Shown here: in pieces, positions 33,150 through 45,280 of the stretch
Layout of the letters: every line of letters starts with the position of its first letter
Numbering within the stretch: the stretch's first letter is position 1
Assembly (NCBI GenBank): GCA_014529385.2
Contig: CM043970.1
Coordinates: forward strand, 40,541,279-40,605,278
Direction: 5' to 3'
Origin: Adiantum capillus-veneris
Taxonomy: Eukaryota > Streptophyta > Polypodiopsida > Polypodiales > Pteridaceae
Length of the DNA stretch: 64,000 nucleotides
The notes under the pieces: model-generated
The model's database searches: none
Seen by the model: the letters and a program-made list of their open reading frames with translations, nothing else
Told to the model about the DNA's origin: nothing
Translations under genes and position numbers: made by a program

Positions 33150-33956
33150 ATCCCTTGATACAGTTTCATGGATTGAAATAGTCTTCAAGCTGACGGCGGC
33201 TGGTGAGGCGGTCTTTAAGTGCTTGTAGAGATTTCTGATATCTGATGCGGCGTGCTTTCTCAGAGACTTGCAAAAACTAAATAGTGACTTTATTTTTAAG
33301 TTGTATGGCAGAATAGCCTACAAACCTTACTATCAGATTGCTAATCACCGGTCCGTATATCTTTCTACGCCATGTGAAGAATCTCATGTAAGAAGCCTCT
33401 TCAAATGCCAACATATTGTTGGATGGCGAAAACATACATCTGGCATAGAAGTCGTAGAGGAATTCTTCTGAAGGCTGTCCACTCAAATCGTAGTGCAAGC
33501 CTTTATTACTTCTAAGAATGACATTTGTGGGGTTCCTGCTTGCTCAGGCTCATGAAAAACTTGAATGCATGGGAGCAGCATTCTGTAGATTTTATATAGC
33601 ATTTTACATGAGAGATCAAAGAGGTTCTTGAAGAAGTTCATGGTGCCAGTTAGGGGTTTCACCATGTATTCCTCAGTTGTTGGTCCTTGCTGTAGAGCTG
33701 GCAGTCTCAAGTAATTGAGCCAAGTTGGCCTCTTCTTATTTAAGGCTTCGTGTGCCTGCCATGTCCTTACCCTTGGTACAGGAGAGAATGTAGGGTCTTT
33801 TTGTATTTCTGCAGGTGCTCTTGTAAACAGAATGAGGTACCTTGAGTTTTTGTTGAGCCAATTTTTCCTCCATTTGGGGTGGAGAGCATCTGACCCTTCT
33901 TCTTGCATATCCTTGTATAGTCTTTCTTTGATTTGCAGTAGCTCCACCTTTATCAA
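33150..33956 (-). pseudogene. Copy 1 conserved C-terminal block
   Basis: An open frame at 33,956-33,483 contains RPTWLNYLRLPALQQGPTTE, then EEYMVKPL and LSCKMLYKIYRMLLPCI. A frame change near 33,490 leads to FLYDFYARCMFSPSNNMLAF, and after one stop to EKARRIRYQKSLQALKDRL. Copy 2 matches at three places (RPVVLNYLVI, EHYMVQTLKRVF with LACQMLVKIAKMLITCI, and ERVMFLPSHDMQTFFEEAF). The order is the same and each ends at a polypurine tract. This is the most convincing homology of the unknown family. Confidence 0.6.
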
Positions 33957-34559
33957 AGGTTAGGGTAGAGACTGTTGATGCCATTGAGAATTGATTTGGT
34001 TGGGAGTGAGCTATGCTACATTGACTGAGTAAGGACTTTGAACTCCCAATCCATTCCCGCTTTCCATTCAGCATCCACTTCATGGACAATCTGTTCTTTA
34101 GTGCATCTTCTTCAGCTTTAGAAAGCTATTTGTTCCTCTTCAATGATTGGTACTTGACTCTCCTATTTGCCCTTTTGTTGGTTGTGTTTTCATATCTGCA
34201 AAGGAGACTAATGGTATGTCTATAATTGGTTGTTTAGAGGTACTTGCCTCCTCTTGAGCTTCCCCATGCCCTTTTCTCAATAGAGCTGGTTAGCTCTCTT
34301 TAATTCCTCGATCTCCTTGAGCAACTGCTCTTGTCTTTGTACCCACATTAAGGTGAGGTCTCCCCTTTGTGTTTGTTCCAGCCTCAACTCAAGTTCTAGG
34401 TCCTTATTTCTCTTTTCCAAATTCTTGTAGACTTCATCTGTTTTCCTTGAGTGAAGCTACGGCTGGGTTTTCCCTAATCCGCTCTAGGAATGCCGCTTGG
34501 TCATTCATGCGCTGCTCTGAGTATTGCAATGAAGCATTTTCTACATTTAATTGCACTTG

Positions 34560-34621
34560 GAGCTTTTATACTGACTGAGTAGTGATTAAAAGCTTTTATA
34601 CTGACTGAGTAGTGATTAAAA
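34560..34621. repeat. 30-bp tandem duplication in copy 1
   Basis: AGCTTTTATACTGACTGAGT followed by AGTGATTAAA occurs twice in a row without visible change. Confidence 0.9.
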
Positions 34622-35016
34622 GTACATTTGTCACTTTAGTCAGCTGCTGTTGATCCTAGCTTTTGTATGCATCTGACAGCTTTGTGAGAAGCTCTCCTAA
34701 ATCTTCCATTTCTTTTTGTTGCTTCTCCTTGAAACTTTGGTGTTGCTCTGCTTTGTTTTTTAGCTCTCTGATCTGTTCTTGAAGATTCTCGATGATGTTC
34801 ATCCTGTCTTCAAGCTCACCTTGGAGATTTTACCAGTTCCAACTCTTTAGCTTTAGCAATGCACCTAAGAGCTGTTGTGTGCATCTTATTTGTCATCAAC
34901 TACATATGCTTTGCATACTCATTAACTTAAATGATCACTTCATCCGTTGTTTCCCATTCTTCAGCTTCTAGCTGAGGTTGCTTAGAAGTCCCAGTAGATT
35001 CGGCTTGCAGCTCTTT

Positions 35017-35418
35017 TCACGGTGCAACAAATTCTGCTTGTGGCTTGGTAGATGGTTTAGCTGAATCTTCTTTAGGCTTTGTTGATGCTTCAGCTAATTC
35101 TTCTTGTGTTGTTGTAGAAGGTCCAGCTTTGTCTTTGTCTGCTTCCTTGGATTGTTCAAAATTGGCTCCCTCCTGTTGTTTCTCTTTTCCTTTTGCTTCC
35201 TTGCCTTCATTGGATTTGCCAGTTGGTAAAGGGCTTGGATGGTCTTTTGGTTCCATAGTGGATGAAGTGGGTCTTGGAGATATCTCTCCTTGTTCATATT
35301 GTGGTTCACTTTGTAGTGCGGCTTCTGATTGCCTTTGTTGTGCAACCGAATCTTGTCTTGCTTTCCTTTGTGGTTCTAGAGCTTCTTGTATCTTTAAGGC
35401 TAAACCCTCTGCATACAT
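35017..35418 (-). pseudogene. Copy 1 Lys/Glu/Gln-rich segment
   Basis: A 133-codon open frame starts MYAEGLALKIQEALEPQRKA and is dominated by Lys, Glu, Gln, Ser, Thr and Pro (for example STKPKEDSAKPSTKPQ). Upstream in broken frames lie basic stretches such as KKNCNRKKQGSKERK. The composition predicts disorder. Copy 2 has a similar KEKE-type region at the same relative place (50.0-50.6 kb). Such regions often bind nucleic acid or mediate assembly, which is inference. Confidence 0.5.
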
Positions 35419-36156
35419 TTGCTCAAGAAGATCCTTTGGATCTTCTTCAATCTTCTTCGCGGGTTTCTTGGTCCTATTATTACCCTGGGCTCCATGACTG
35501 CGGGTTTTCTCCTACAGCTTGGCAACTTCTTTCAAATGATTCTTTCTTTCTTTCGAACCTTGCTTTTTTCTGTTGCAGTTCTTCTTGATGTGCTCCACTG
35601 CTTTCTTCTTCATTTCTTCTCTCCTTGCCCTCGTTTCTTCATTGTCGGGCTTTCACTACTGTGGGCTTCAGGTGAGCTTTTTGCTAATTCTTCATCTGAT
35701 TTATATACCCTTTTCTTCTTTGATCTACTGGTTCATGGAGAAGGTTGAGCTGATATTATCCATTTATTCGGATTCGGGCCTGGCGGCAAGTTGTCGGTCG
35801 TTCCAATAGCATGGTATGGGATTCGTGTTAGAACTTCTAGAGCGCCCATATATGTTATCTTTCCTTACTTCTTTGTGCTCTTGAGTGTTGTAAGCACGTA
35901 CTGCGCGTGATCTATTGTTTGCCTTGTTGTTGACTTCAACACTTGCGTGAAAATAGTTGCAACCGCATGATTTGGAGTAGTGTACCTTGGCAGTCTCTTT
36001 GAGAGGAAATGGAAGAGCTGGTAATAAAGACTGGTGGAATCCTCTACCTGCTTTAAAATTAGGTTAGAGAAGGTGACAACAGCTGTATCCTTGGTGAATC
36101 AAGGTCCACTGTTTTCCTATCTCTGGCCCTCATTGTCATTCCTCCAATTGACAGCT

Positions 36157-36587
36157 TTAATGACTTGCCACTATGTCCTTGTTAATGACCACTTTGACTT
36201 TTTGGCCTTGCTGATCCGTGATTTGAGTTGATCCATCCTCTTTGATTGTGGACAACAATTTATAAGCTCGCTGAAAATCTACTCCACATGGCTCTTGATC
36301 ATAGAATTCTCGAAGCCCTAACCTTCTGTTTTCTTCTTTTGTGGCTAGCTTTGTGGCTACATCATAAATTTCTCTTGGTAGCATCTGCAACTCTACCTGA
36401 TTTCCATCTTCACTCTTGAACCTGCCGGTGAAGACTGTCATATTGTGTTCTTCAAGCTGCTCCTTTGATAGGTAGGTTACCTTGGTTGTTTTCACTGAGC
36501 TCGACTCCAACTGGTAGGGTGGCAATTCTTGCAGGTTTTCTTTTTGAGTCATCCTCTTCTTTGCTTTCTCAGCTTCTTGCACTGCAC
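36157..36587 (-). pseudogene. Copy 1 conserved middle block
   Basis: This opens after a TATTAG acceptor as GAVQEAEKAKKRMTQKENLQ, basic and helical. It continues to REFYDQEPCGVDFQRAYKLL, which matches copy 2 (WGTDFRRAHELISSI at about 54.55 kb). The frame closes at 36,157, but in shifted frames the similarity continues (RLPRYTTPNHAVATIFTQ against PPRYTKPLLHMAVVMAMG in copy 2, and ITYMGALEVLTRIPYHAIG against KAYMNAGPMLTCIAYQAHWG). So one ancestral domain of about 200 residues spans this region. Confidence 0.55.
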
Positions 36588-36599
36588 CTAATAGGAGAA

Positions 36600-37540
36600 T
36601 ACAAAGTCAAAGTTAGAAAATTACATAATTTTCGCTATGAAATGTCTTGTGTCTGAATTGCTGGCAAATGATATCCATTTTTCTTCAAATCAATTTTGGA
36701 GCATTCATAGATGCATAAAAACATGTAAAGATCAAAACCATGCAATCCAGGCAAAATTTGCAACCAAAGTAACTAATCGCAATTATTTATAGATGGGAAA
36801 ATTTTCCAACTTTTTGCATTTTTGACATCATAGGTTTAAAACATATGTGATTTAGATACTCTGAGTGAAGTGTGGGCTCATTTGAGTGCACTGGGTGGAA
36901 ATGGTGTCAAATTTAGGCTTCAGACATTGAAACAATAGATATGAAGGATTTTGGGTTTTTGTGATCCAAATGTGATCAAACTTGATTGGTGGGCTTGTCA
37001 CAACATGTACTTTGGTCCTATAAGATCAAAGTTGAAATTTGGACTCATTGTAGCAAAAAAGTAAATAATCGCGATTAACTTTCTCATCAAATTGGACATT
37101 TTTTATTGCCAATTGGTCCTAGACATGATATAAAGCCTCTGTGTGAGATATGGGATGATTTGGATCAAAAAATGTGACGATTAACTCAAAATTTGGATAG
37201 AAGAGCCTTTAGTGCGTTTTCTTATAAAATCTGAGATTTTCTTGATCTTTTGGGCTCGTAGTTGACATGTGGCATGAGATAGATGTGTACAAGTGATAGG
37301 TAAGGCAACAAGATGATTTTCAAGCCAATTGTGCACAAAAGTAAATAATCGCGATTAACTACAGTAACGTTTTGCATGAAAATATAATTTTATGACCTAT
37401 ACACTGCTTTTTCTGGGGTGGAAGGCCGATGCTTGTCTCTGGTTGTTGATGAGTGTCTAAATCTGCAGTCCATGTAGATTGGTTAGGCCAATAAAAAAAT
37501 GACGGTGCTGCAGAGAAATGAATGGAAGCTAGTGATACTT
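36600..37540. repeat. Intron with degenerate repeats of about 285 bp
   Basis: The 20-mer GTAAATAATCGCGATTAACT occurs exactly at 37,061-37,080 and 37,341-37,360, and a mutated form (GTAACTAATCGCAATTATTT) lies near 36,769. Spacing is 280-292 bp and the DNA between shows faint similarity. The core AATCGCGATT is a perfect palindrome. The block lies inside the inferred GC-AG intron of copy 1. Confidence 0.65.
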
Positions 37541-37555
37541 GTTATCCATACTTGC

Positions 37556-37906
37556 CTTGGTCTATTGCAACTAGCTCGTATGGAGAGGCTGGTTGTCCGT
37601 AATTTACTGCCTTGTGTTCATTGTAGTGCCACGCTACCTTCTGGATTGTGATAGGTGAATTAGTTGCGTCGTGCGTGTGGTTTGCCGAAGTCATCAAATT
37701 TGTCAAGATAGCGGCACAGTTTTCTTGAGTAGCTTTTGAAAGTTCAGCTAAATCAATGTTGTAACCAAACCGAAGCTGCTCCATCGTGTACAATGTAACT
37801 CCTTCAGTTTTTGTGTTGAGGAGTTGTTGTGCTTCAACATTACACAACATATTGTCGTCATCCTCGTACTGGATGTCAAGATCTTCAAGTATTTGCTTCA
37901 TGAGAC
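37556..37906 (-). pseudogene. Copy 1 exon with acidic N-block
   Basis: This exon follows a CTGCAG acceptor and reads GLMKQILEDLDIQYEDDDNM through LRFGYNIDLAELSKATQENC to WHYNEHKAVNYGQPASPYEL. The frame is fully open. Its 3' end fits a GC-AG donor (AG then GCAAGT) pairing with the acceptor before 36,587. The next upstream exon may start at the ATG near 38,010 (MATPSTDRMTT), joined by a GTACTA donor. I do not recognise the family. Copy 2 shows no clear counterpart of this block. Confidence 0.45.
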
Positions 37907-38842
37907 CTGCAGGATGTAGGAGCAAGCTGGTTAGTGTAACAGACAAAAGGCATTATATTTTTCTTTTCTAATAGTACCTGTTGTCATTCTGTCTGTGCTT
38001 GGTGTGGCCATCGTTTGGTTTAGAGCTTTATAGCATCGCACTTATTCATGAAGTTGCGAAGCTCTTGAAAAGTATGGAACCCCTCAATATACGCATGGGG
38101 TTTCTCGCCTGCTGAGTTAGCCAGTCTCATCTGCTTAGTCATGAGGCAAAATCTCTTAGGTTGTATCGCTAGTTGCGTTTCTTTTGCATTGTTCATGTAT
38201 TGCTTGAAGAGAGCACAGTAAGATGAGTGATTGATTCGCATGTGTATACATAATCAGATGCAAGAACAGACAAGCGTGCAAAATGTACCGTGTTGTGATC
38301 CATTGTTTGATTCAATTTCCTGCACGTAAAAATAATTATTTTGATGATCTGTTGCAGTATTTCTGAAGCATAAGATCCGACAAATGTTCAAACTCAAATG
38401 AATAAAGTGAAAAAGGGAAGAGCAATAAATTTACAAAAGGTGGTTCAGAGTGAGTAGGGGTGATAGGGAAGATTTCTCAGCAATGCAACATATTGAACAT
38501 GATAAGTCCACAGAAGAGAAGATAAGTAGTTAAATGAAAATTCATGGTTTAGTTATTATCATGAACACTACTGCCATTTGTTCTAGTGAGACCCCTTTAT
38601 AGTCAACATGCACACCCCTTGCTCGTGCAGAATAACTCTCCCCTCCTAGATGTTGCACAAGGTAGACATGGTCTGAAAACATCAAATAAGTTATCCAAGC
38701 AAGATGCACTAGCAAGCAATGAAGATCTACAGGACAATTGGCAGCATTGTGAAACAAGTAATCACCAACCAAACAATAAGAGTTGATAAGAGGGAATTGC
38801 TAGTAGTGTTGTGCACAATGACTAGCCCTGGTCCGCTAACGC

Positions 38843-39966
38843 TGTGAGCGGGATGGAAACACACACAACGCCTCTATAATGACCCGACACACATTCTTGG
38901 AATGATACACACACACATTATGGGGCACCACTCGGCTTACACAACCAGCCTGGCCGAGACAGGAAACACACAGATGGAGTGAGAAGAGAGAGATTTCCCA
39001 CTTGCCCACTCAACACTCACACATACACACTCACACACACACTCTCAATTCAGCTCAAAGGAGGCAAATTTTTGTTGTTTAGACTCAATGAAGCTCAGCC
39101 AACACCAATGGGGCAAATAGTTTACACAGTATTGAGGAAATACACCAAATACAACCACAAAGTTAAGCAGAGGCTTCACTCACCGAAGACGATTACACAG
39201 AAAAATAGTAGAAAATCTGTGAGGAATTTGCCAAAATGGACAGCGCCATTGCGTCCGGAACGCCCAAAAACCCCAGTCTACAATGTCAAAGTGCTCAAAT
39301 CCGACCTCGGATGAGCAGTTTAGGGCCAAAAAATACTCCAAAAACAGCAAAAACACACTTGCGACTGTTCCTCCTCTCTTCTCCACATTTTTTCTGGTCT
39401 TCTCCCAGTTTTTTCAGTTCCCACACTTAGCTTTATTAGTTGGGCACCCGTGGCCTTTTAGATGACCTCAAACGAACCCCGAACAAGCCAAAAACTGACC
39501 TTGCAGTACATAGTTGTCACCTTTTTGCATCATCCGCACACCTGGCACTCAGTTTTTCCAAATAATGCATCCCGCAACCACGTGAAGTGGCCCCAAAAAG
39601 TGTTCCTCATGATGACCTTTCTGCATAAGTATCACAAGAAAACACCCATGTCGTGTCCATACTTCTCTGCGTGCAAGTATTGACCCCGTTCGACCTGCTG
39701 ACGCCACTCGATGCCATCTGACGCACCTGCTTACCTCATGTCGTCGGCCCGCGGATAGCTTCCTCGAGAATTTTTACGCGCTACCAACTCCTCCTTATTG
39801 TAGAAAAAACACAGTGGTACTGGTAATAATGAAAATCGATGCACTATGTACACCCTGTCCTACCTGTACACATGTGGGCCCCACGTAACCGCCTGGCTCT
39901 GAAAAAACGGGCAATTCTTTATTTGATGCACCATGCATGTATATGTACATATGCACAATCCCTTGC
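38843..39966 (-). repeat. 3' LTR of the gypsy element
   Basis: 1,124 bp, the longer LTR copy. It contains a run of CACACT/ACTCACACA around 39,010-39,050 and short T-rich tracts. The outer edge is TGTGAGCGGG at 38,843; the inner edge is ATCCCTTGC at 39,966. Confidence 0.93.
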
Positions 39967-40012
39967 TCCAAAAAACTCCTGACATAATTTGCCCATCCCC
40001 TAGCCTGCTAGA

Positions 40013-41502
40013 TCATTCATGATCAGCAACAGCAAAGAGAGATATGAGACTCGCCGCATCACAGGTCTCCTCATCCCTCACCAACACTGCTTGATCCACA
40101 GACAGCTCATCTTGCTCCACCATCATCAATCTAGCATGATACAATTTAAGACGCAATCCATTTACCCTTGACTTATGTAGAACACCATCCAGGTTAGCCA
40201 GCTGATATGTGCCATTTGGAAAACACTCCACTACCTTGAAAGGGCCTTCCCACTTAATTTGAAACTTCTTTTGGAAGGTGTTGTCCAGCTTACTGTTGTA
40301 GCGCAAAACCAAGTCATGTTTCTTGATACCCTTACTTTTGACCTTTTCATTTATCTTTGCCAAAGCCTTATCCTGCATCTGCCCATAATGCTCCAATGCG
40401 CTCATTCTATCCAACTGGACCTCTTGTAACTGCAAGAGCCTCTCTTTGAATGCATCACTAGGCGGCCCAAACAACTTCTCTAACATCTTGACCGCAGGCA
40501 ACTCTACCTCCACGGGCAATAGTGCTTCCTTTCCATACACCAAATGAAATGGAGTAAACCCTGTACCTGTCTTCACCGAAGTACGGTAAGCCCATAATGC
40601 ACTAGGCAATTCCAAATCCCAATTCTTTCCTTGGTGCTTTGTCACTTTCGAAAGAATCTGTACCAACTCACCATTGAATCTTTCATTTAAGCCATTACAC
40701 TGTGGGTAATAAGGAGTGGTATGCCGGTGCCTAATCTTCCTCTTTGCGCATAAGAAGTCTAGCAGTTTAGCTCTAAATCCTGGCCCCTTATCTGAAAGTA
40801 GCTCTAATGGCACCCCAAACTTGCAACATATTTCATCATACACAAATTTCGCCACATCCTTTGCAGTGATCTGTTTTACTGCTATAGCCTCTGCCCATCT
40901 AGAGAGATAGTCCACTGCCGTCAAAATATAGCTTTTGCCCCTGCTTGTGATAGGTAACGGGCCTATTGCATCAATCGCCCACTTTTCAAACACATCAAAC
41001 GCCATAATGGTTTTTCGTAGCTCTGGCTTCAACACTCTCTTCCCAAATGCTTGACACCTATTGCAAGACCTACACCAATGGTGAACATCCTTGTGCAAAC
41101 TAGGCCATACATACCCCTCTTGCAAAATCTTATGCAAGGTGATCTTTGAGCAAAATGGCCACCACATGTGCCTTCATGATTCTCTTCCAACACTCTGTAA
41201 AGCTCCTCCCACCAAGGTACACGTCTCAACACGAGATCAGCCCCTTTCATGTATAAGACATCACCAATCAATTTGTACCTGTATGCTCTACGCACAAATC
41301 CATACTTCTTAGACTTCTGAATCTCCTTTAGATAGATTCCTGTTAGCAAAAACTCCTCTTCTTGAGCCAAACTTTCCCGGCCATGATAAAGAGGTAAAGT
41401 GGTCCTCAACACAAATACCTCCCCAATCATGCCTTGAGCTGCTTCATGTGCCTCTCCATTTAGAGCACGTTCAATGTGTCTGATGATCCATGCTTCGCAC
41501 AT
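40013..41502 (-). pseudogene. pol: gypsy integrase with RNase H remnant
   Basis: The 41,502-41,029 frame carries the RNase H tail and the start of the HHCC finger (ENHEGTCGGH). A frameshift near 41,160 moves reading to the long 384-codon frame 41,167-40,013. That frame has CRSCNRCQAFG, the core with AIDAIGP (D), LLSDKGPGF (D) and CNGLNERFNGEL (E), and a C-terminal GPFKVVECFPNGTYQLANLD domain. The DDE triad is complete. This wording and the long LTRs fit the non-chromoviral (Tat/Athila-type) side of plant gypsy elements, an inference. No chromodomain is visible. Confidence 0.93.
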
Positions 41503-43237
41503 TCATCATATCGAGCCAATACCATCTACAGCTTCTCATGGTGTTCAGCCCTACTGCTATAAACACAGAAGTCATCCATAAAAGCTTTAACACAACTACC
41601 AATGAATGGTTCCAACACATAATTTGCTGTCTCTTGATAGAAGGTCCAGTTGACAACTCAAATGGCAATTTTGTGTAGCAATAGCAGCCCCATGGCGTAA
41701 TAAAAGTGGTCTTTGTGCGGTCTTTAAGAGCAATCTTCAATTGAAAATAGCCCGAAAAACCTTCACACACACTGTACCTCTCATAACCTGCCACTGAATC
41801 CAAGATCTGATCGATGAATGGAAGAGGATATGGGTTCTTCTTAGTGGCTGCGTTTAAGGGTTTAAAATCTACACAAATTCTCCACTTCCCATCCTTCTTT
41901 GGACTGACTACAACTGTACTCACCCATTCTGTGGTCTCCACAAGGACTATGAACCCTGCCTTCAACAACTTGTCCACCTCTTCTCGCAAGGCTTCCATTT
42001 GCTCTTGACCCATTCTTCTTAGCCTTTTCCGCACTGGCTTAGCACCTTCTTTCAGTTCTATATGCATCTCTTCACCCTTGAACCCTCTGATCTCTTCATA
42101 TGAAGTAATGAACAAATCAGGAAAACTAGCTAGCATGTGCAAATATATATCCTTCTCCATAGCTGAGAGGTCTCCACTGATCATTTGTGTCATCAATTCC
42201 TGCTTCTTTGACAACTCAACCTTAGTTTGCATCAGCCCTTCAATCACTTCATAAGGCCCTTCACTTTCATCTTCAACCTCATTCGCAAATGCAACTAAAC
42301 CAAACTCTTGGATTTCTTTGTCCATCAAAAGAAATGCAACATCAGCATCCTCATCACTGCTGGTAGTGCTATCACTGTCCTCATCTGTCACCGTGGAAGA
42401 GTCTTCATCACTAGACTCATCCTCATCTTCATGAATCTCCTCTAATCGTTTCCTTGTGTCCATATTATAAAGCTTCTTGGTACCTGTCTTTCCATAGAGG
42501 CTAATCGTACCATGTCGCCAATCTTGAACAGCTCCCACTGCACGTAACCATGGTCTGCCCAGTATAATAGGATATGCTCCCAACCCTGCTGGCATCACAT
42601 GAAAATCAGCCACTGCCTTTGCATCATATGCCTCCACTTCTAAGCTCTTTACAACACCCAAGCATTTTACTTTTTGATGGTTTGCCAATCTGATCCGAAA
42701 ACCTGACACCCCAGCCACTGTGAGACCCATCTTCTCAACGCATGAGTGTGTTATGACGCATAGTTGGGCTCCACCATCCACATAACCTTGTCCCAAGTTT
42801 TTCCTTTTATGCCACACATCTACTATTGGACTAATGTCTGGTAGCTCATCCATTGCCAACACCTTTACTGAACCTCTCTCTGGCTCTTTCTCCATTGGGC
42901 TAACCATCCTCTTCCACTGTCGCTTTAGCTTAGGCACCATCTCTATAAGCTGCCCAAAAGTAACATCTGCCTTCCTGCTCATCAGATCCTCCTTCAAGTC
43001 ATAGCTTAATTGCCCATCCCCTAGTGGAAAATCTAAAACATGAAACTTTTGACGAGCTCTCCTTTTCCTCTTGGCCTTGACATCCTCGCCTTCATGGCTC
43101 TTTCCTTTCTTCTTACTAGGACCTGGGGCACTTCTTCCTTCCTTATCCTCTGTGGTCTTCTTCCCAATAGGCATCACTAATGTATCCTCTAGCTTTGATG
43201 CCTTCTCCAAGGTGACTACACTTAGCACTTTTGTCTT
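41471..43237 (-). pseudogene. pol: gypsy protease and reverse transcriptase
   Basis: In frame with gag after one TGA. Protease: YVDGGAQLCVITHSCVEKMG with the catalytic Asp in DGGA, and IILGRPWLRAVGAVQD as the C-terminal ILG motif. A very acidic linker follows (EDEDESSDEDSSTVTDEDSD). RT: KDGKWRICVDFKPLNAATKK, PYPLPFIDQILDS, then YSVCEGFSGYFQLKI, where the usual first catalytic Asp is Glu. After LPFELSTG a frameshift puts the second motif (FMDDFCVYS) in another frame, near 41,580. The sequence then jumps to an RNase H end-like piece (ALNGEAHEAAQGM), so the thumb and most of RNase H are deleted at about 41,510. Confidence 0.92.
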
Positions 43238-44272
43238 TCACTTTTCCTCCTGCGTCAGTCCACTGGTTCCTTCGTCTCCCTTAATTTCGATGCCATAATC
43301 ATTTGACCTAGTTAGCACATGTCTTGGCAATGGATACATGTCTCCCTCCATCCTTGGTGGCTTATCACATTGCGGGCTGAAGTGACCCAACTCTCCACAA
43401 TTATAACATGTGGGTGTCTGCCTCCAAAACCTACCATTTCTTTGTCCAGCACCATTCCTAGGCCTTTCTTCACCTCCTGGCTGATTTCCAAACCTCCCTC
43501 GACCTCGATTATTTCCCACTTGACCTAGCATGTTTAGGCTGAGATTCTTCATCAAATCTACCACTTGCCTCATGTCTTGCCTTAGCCCATCATCTTGCAC
43601 CGATGTAGTGACCACTGCCGGCATAACCTGAGTAGTAACAGGAACCACTGGTTCATGATGAACCCCTAACATGCGACCTTGTAAAGACTCTATAGGCTGA
43701 AATTCATACCTCATGGGCAAAGACTCCATGCCTAACTGGCTCATTTTCCTCAACTTCCACTCTTTGTTCCTTGCTACCTCTAGTGCATCTTCATATGTCC
43801 TAGGCTTCTTTAGCTCCACCCTCCAATGTATATTCTCCCAAAGACCAGCCAAGAACCTGTCCTTCTTCATCATGTTAGGTGGGGGTACCTGTGGTGCTAA
43901 GGCCTTGCACATCCGCTCCCATGCCAATGAGAACTTACGTATGTATGCATCTACTGGCTCACCTTCCTTTTGCACCAAACCTTGTACTTCTTGCCACACT
44001 TTGTCAGGATCTTCTATCTTCACAAACTCCACTTCCAACCCATGCCTTAGATTGTCCCAACTCAATCTTACAGGTGGATCCGCTGCACGCAACTCCTCTT
44101 CAAATGTTTTGGACCAGACTCGTGCATCACTCTTCAAACAAATTTGGAGAAGACGTAACATCTGCGCAGGGTCATGAATCTAGTTGCTAATGCAGGCAAC
44201 CTCCATCTTTTCCAAAAAATCTTCCACATCTTCATCACTTCTTCCATGAAACTCCGGATAAGAGAAAGCCAT
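43238..44272 (-). pseudogene. gag: gypsy gag
   Basis: The start ATG ending at 44272 gives MAFSYPEFHGRSDEDVEDFL, a Retrotrans_gag N-terminus. A TAG at 44,180-44,182 (after VACISN) interrupts the frame. It then continues unbroken as IHDPAQMLRLLQICLKSDAR to a nucleocapsid knuckle, CYNCGELGHFSPQC (CX2CX4HX4C), preceded by an RG-rich basic stretch. It ends at TGA (43,238-43,240) after TQEEK, and the same frame runs on into pol. Apart from these two stops, the capsid and nucleocapsid are complete. Confidence 0.9.
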
Positions 44273-45280
44273 GGCTACCCAAGTTACAATGCTTTGAGAA
44301 CCCCTTTGAACACACGTGGAAGAACCCAAAACTTTTACTGACTCAATTCCCAGAAACTTCAATAGAGCTCAACTTTAGATAAGGACAAACACATGCACAT
44401 CAAATGAGTTTTCATAGTTGATCATCGGAATTACAACAGGCAAAGGATATTCCAAGATCTCTCGTAATCTTCTTGGCCCGAACATAAAGACTATGCGCTG
44501 CTGGAGAAAAATCTTCCTGGACACTTGAACATTTATCTGGATTCTTTGAGTAAAATGAAATGGAGTGAATTGAGGGCCATTTTGATCATCCATTAAAGCC
44601 AACCATGCAGCTCCCAAGAAGGCACACCTGACTTATCCTCTGATTTTGCCAAAATTTCAGCAGCATCACAGCATAAATGGCTCAAAAGACCAAAAATCCA
44701 GCCATCACAACTCGGAAAAATTTTGGCAGAGTTTCCCCAAAAGTAGAGCAGTAAGAACCCAAAATATAGACTGTATGTGTAAGCATAGACTACCAACAAT
44801 AGAACTCGAGCATCAAGCAGGAATCACTAGTACATAGCCTATGGCGAGGTCACGAAAAGGGTTCTCCAGCTACCTGTATCACCGAAAGGATCTCCACATT
44901 TGAGAATCCCCCAGTTCAATAAAAACCTCACGCTATCGACCCTCACACGAAGGCTAATGCAAATCGCGTATAGTCAAGTCTCAGAAATGACTATCTTCCA
45001 GACCAAGTCTCAGAAATGGTTGGGACTGCCAAATACAACCAATTATGGCTCCACAAATGCATACAATGGCAGTTTCCACAAGTAACGTACAATTCAGCAG
45101 ACAATACGCTCAAATAGGCGCCAAGTGATGCATACCCACAACAACTGCAAGTGACATCACTGCTAGTATATCACTGTACTCCAGCTACCTGTACCTGTGT
45201 GAAACACCTGTACCTGTACCTGTCCCTATAACCTGTAACCTGTAGCCCCGAATCTCGAAGCAGAAGGTACTCAAAGAAGA
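44273..45280 (-). other. gypsy 5' leader (untranslated)
   Basis: About 1 kb between primer site and gag start with no domain-bearing frame. It contains short repeats of CCTGTAC at about 45,184-45,245. Confidence 0.6.

Larger units (their letters stand above)
33150..38241 (-). pseudogene. Unrecognised LTR-linked multi-block protein gene, copy 1
   Basis: Reading leftward: an exon at about 38,241-38,020 (MRINHSSYCALFKQYMNNAK), exon 37,906-37,556, an intron, an exon from 36,587, a broken middle, a Lys/Glu/Gln-rich section (35.0-35.4 kb), a coiled-coil-like section (34.1-34.9 kb) and a conserved C-block ending near 33,150 just before the polypurine tract. No protease, RT, RNase H or integrase motif was seen. 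A diverged second copy lies at 47.9-54.8 kb. The position next to a polypurine tract and LTR suggests an extra 3' ORF or gag-like gene of an LTR element. Some plant retroelements carry env-like or structural extra ORFs, and this is only an analogy. Function unknown; stops and frameshifts make this copy defective. Confidence 0.55.
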
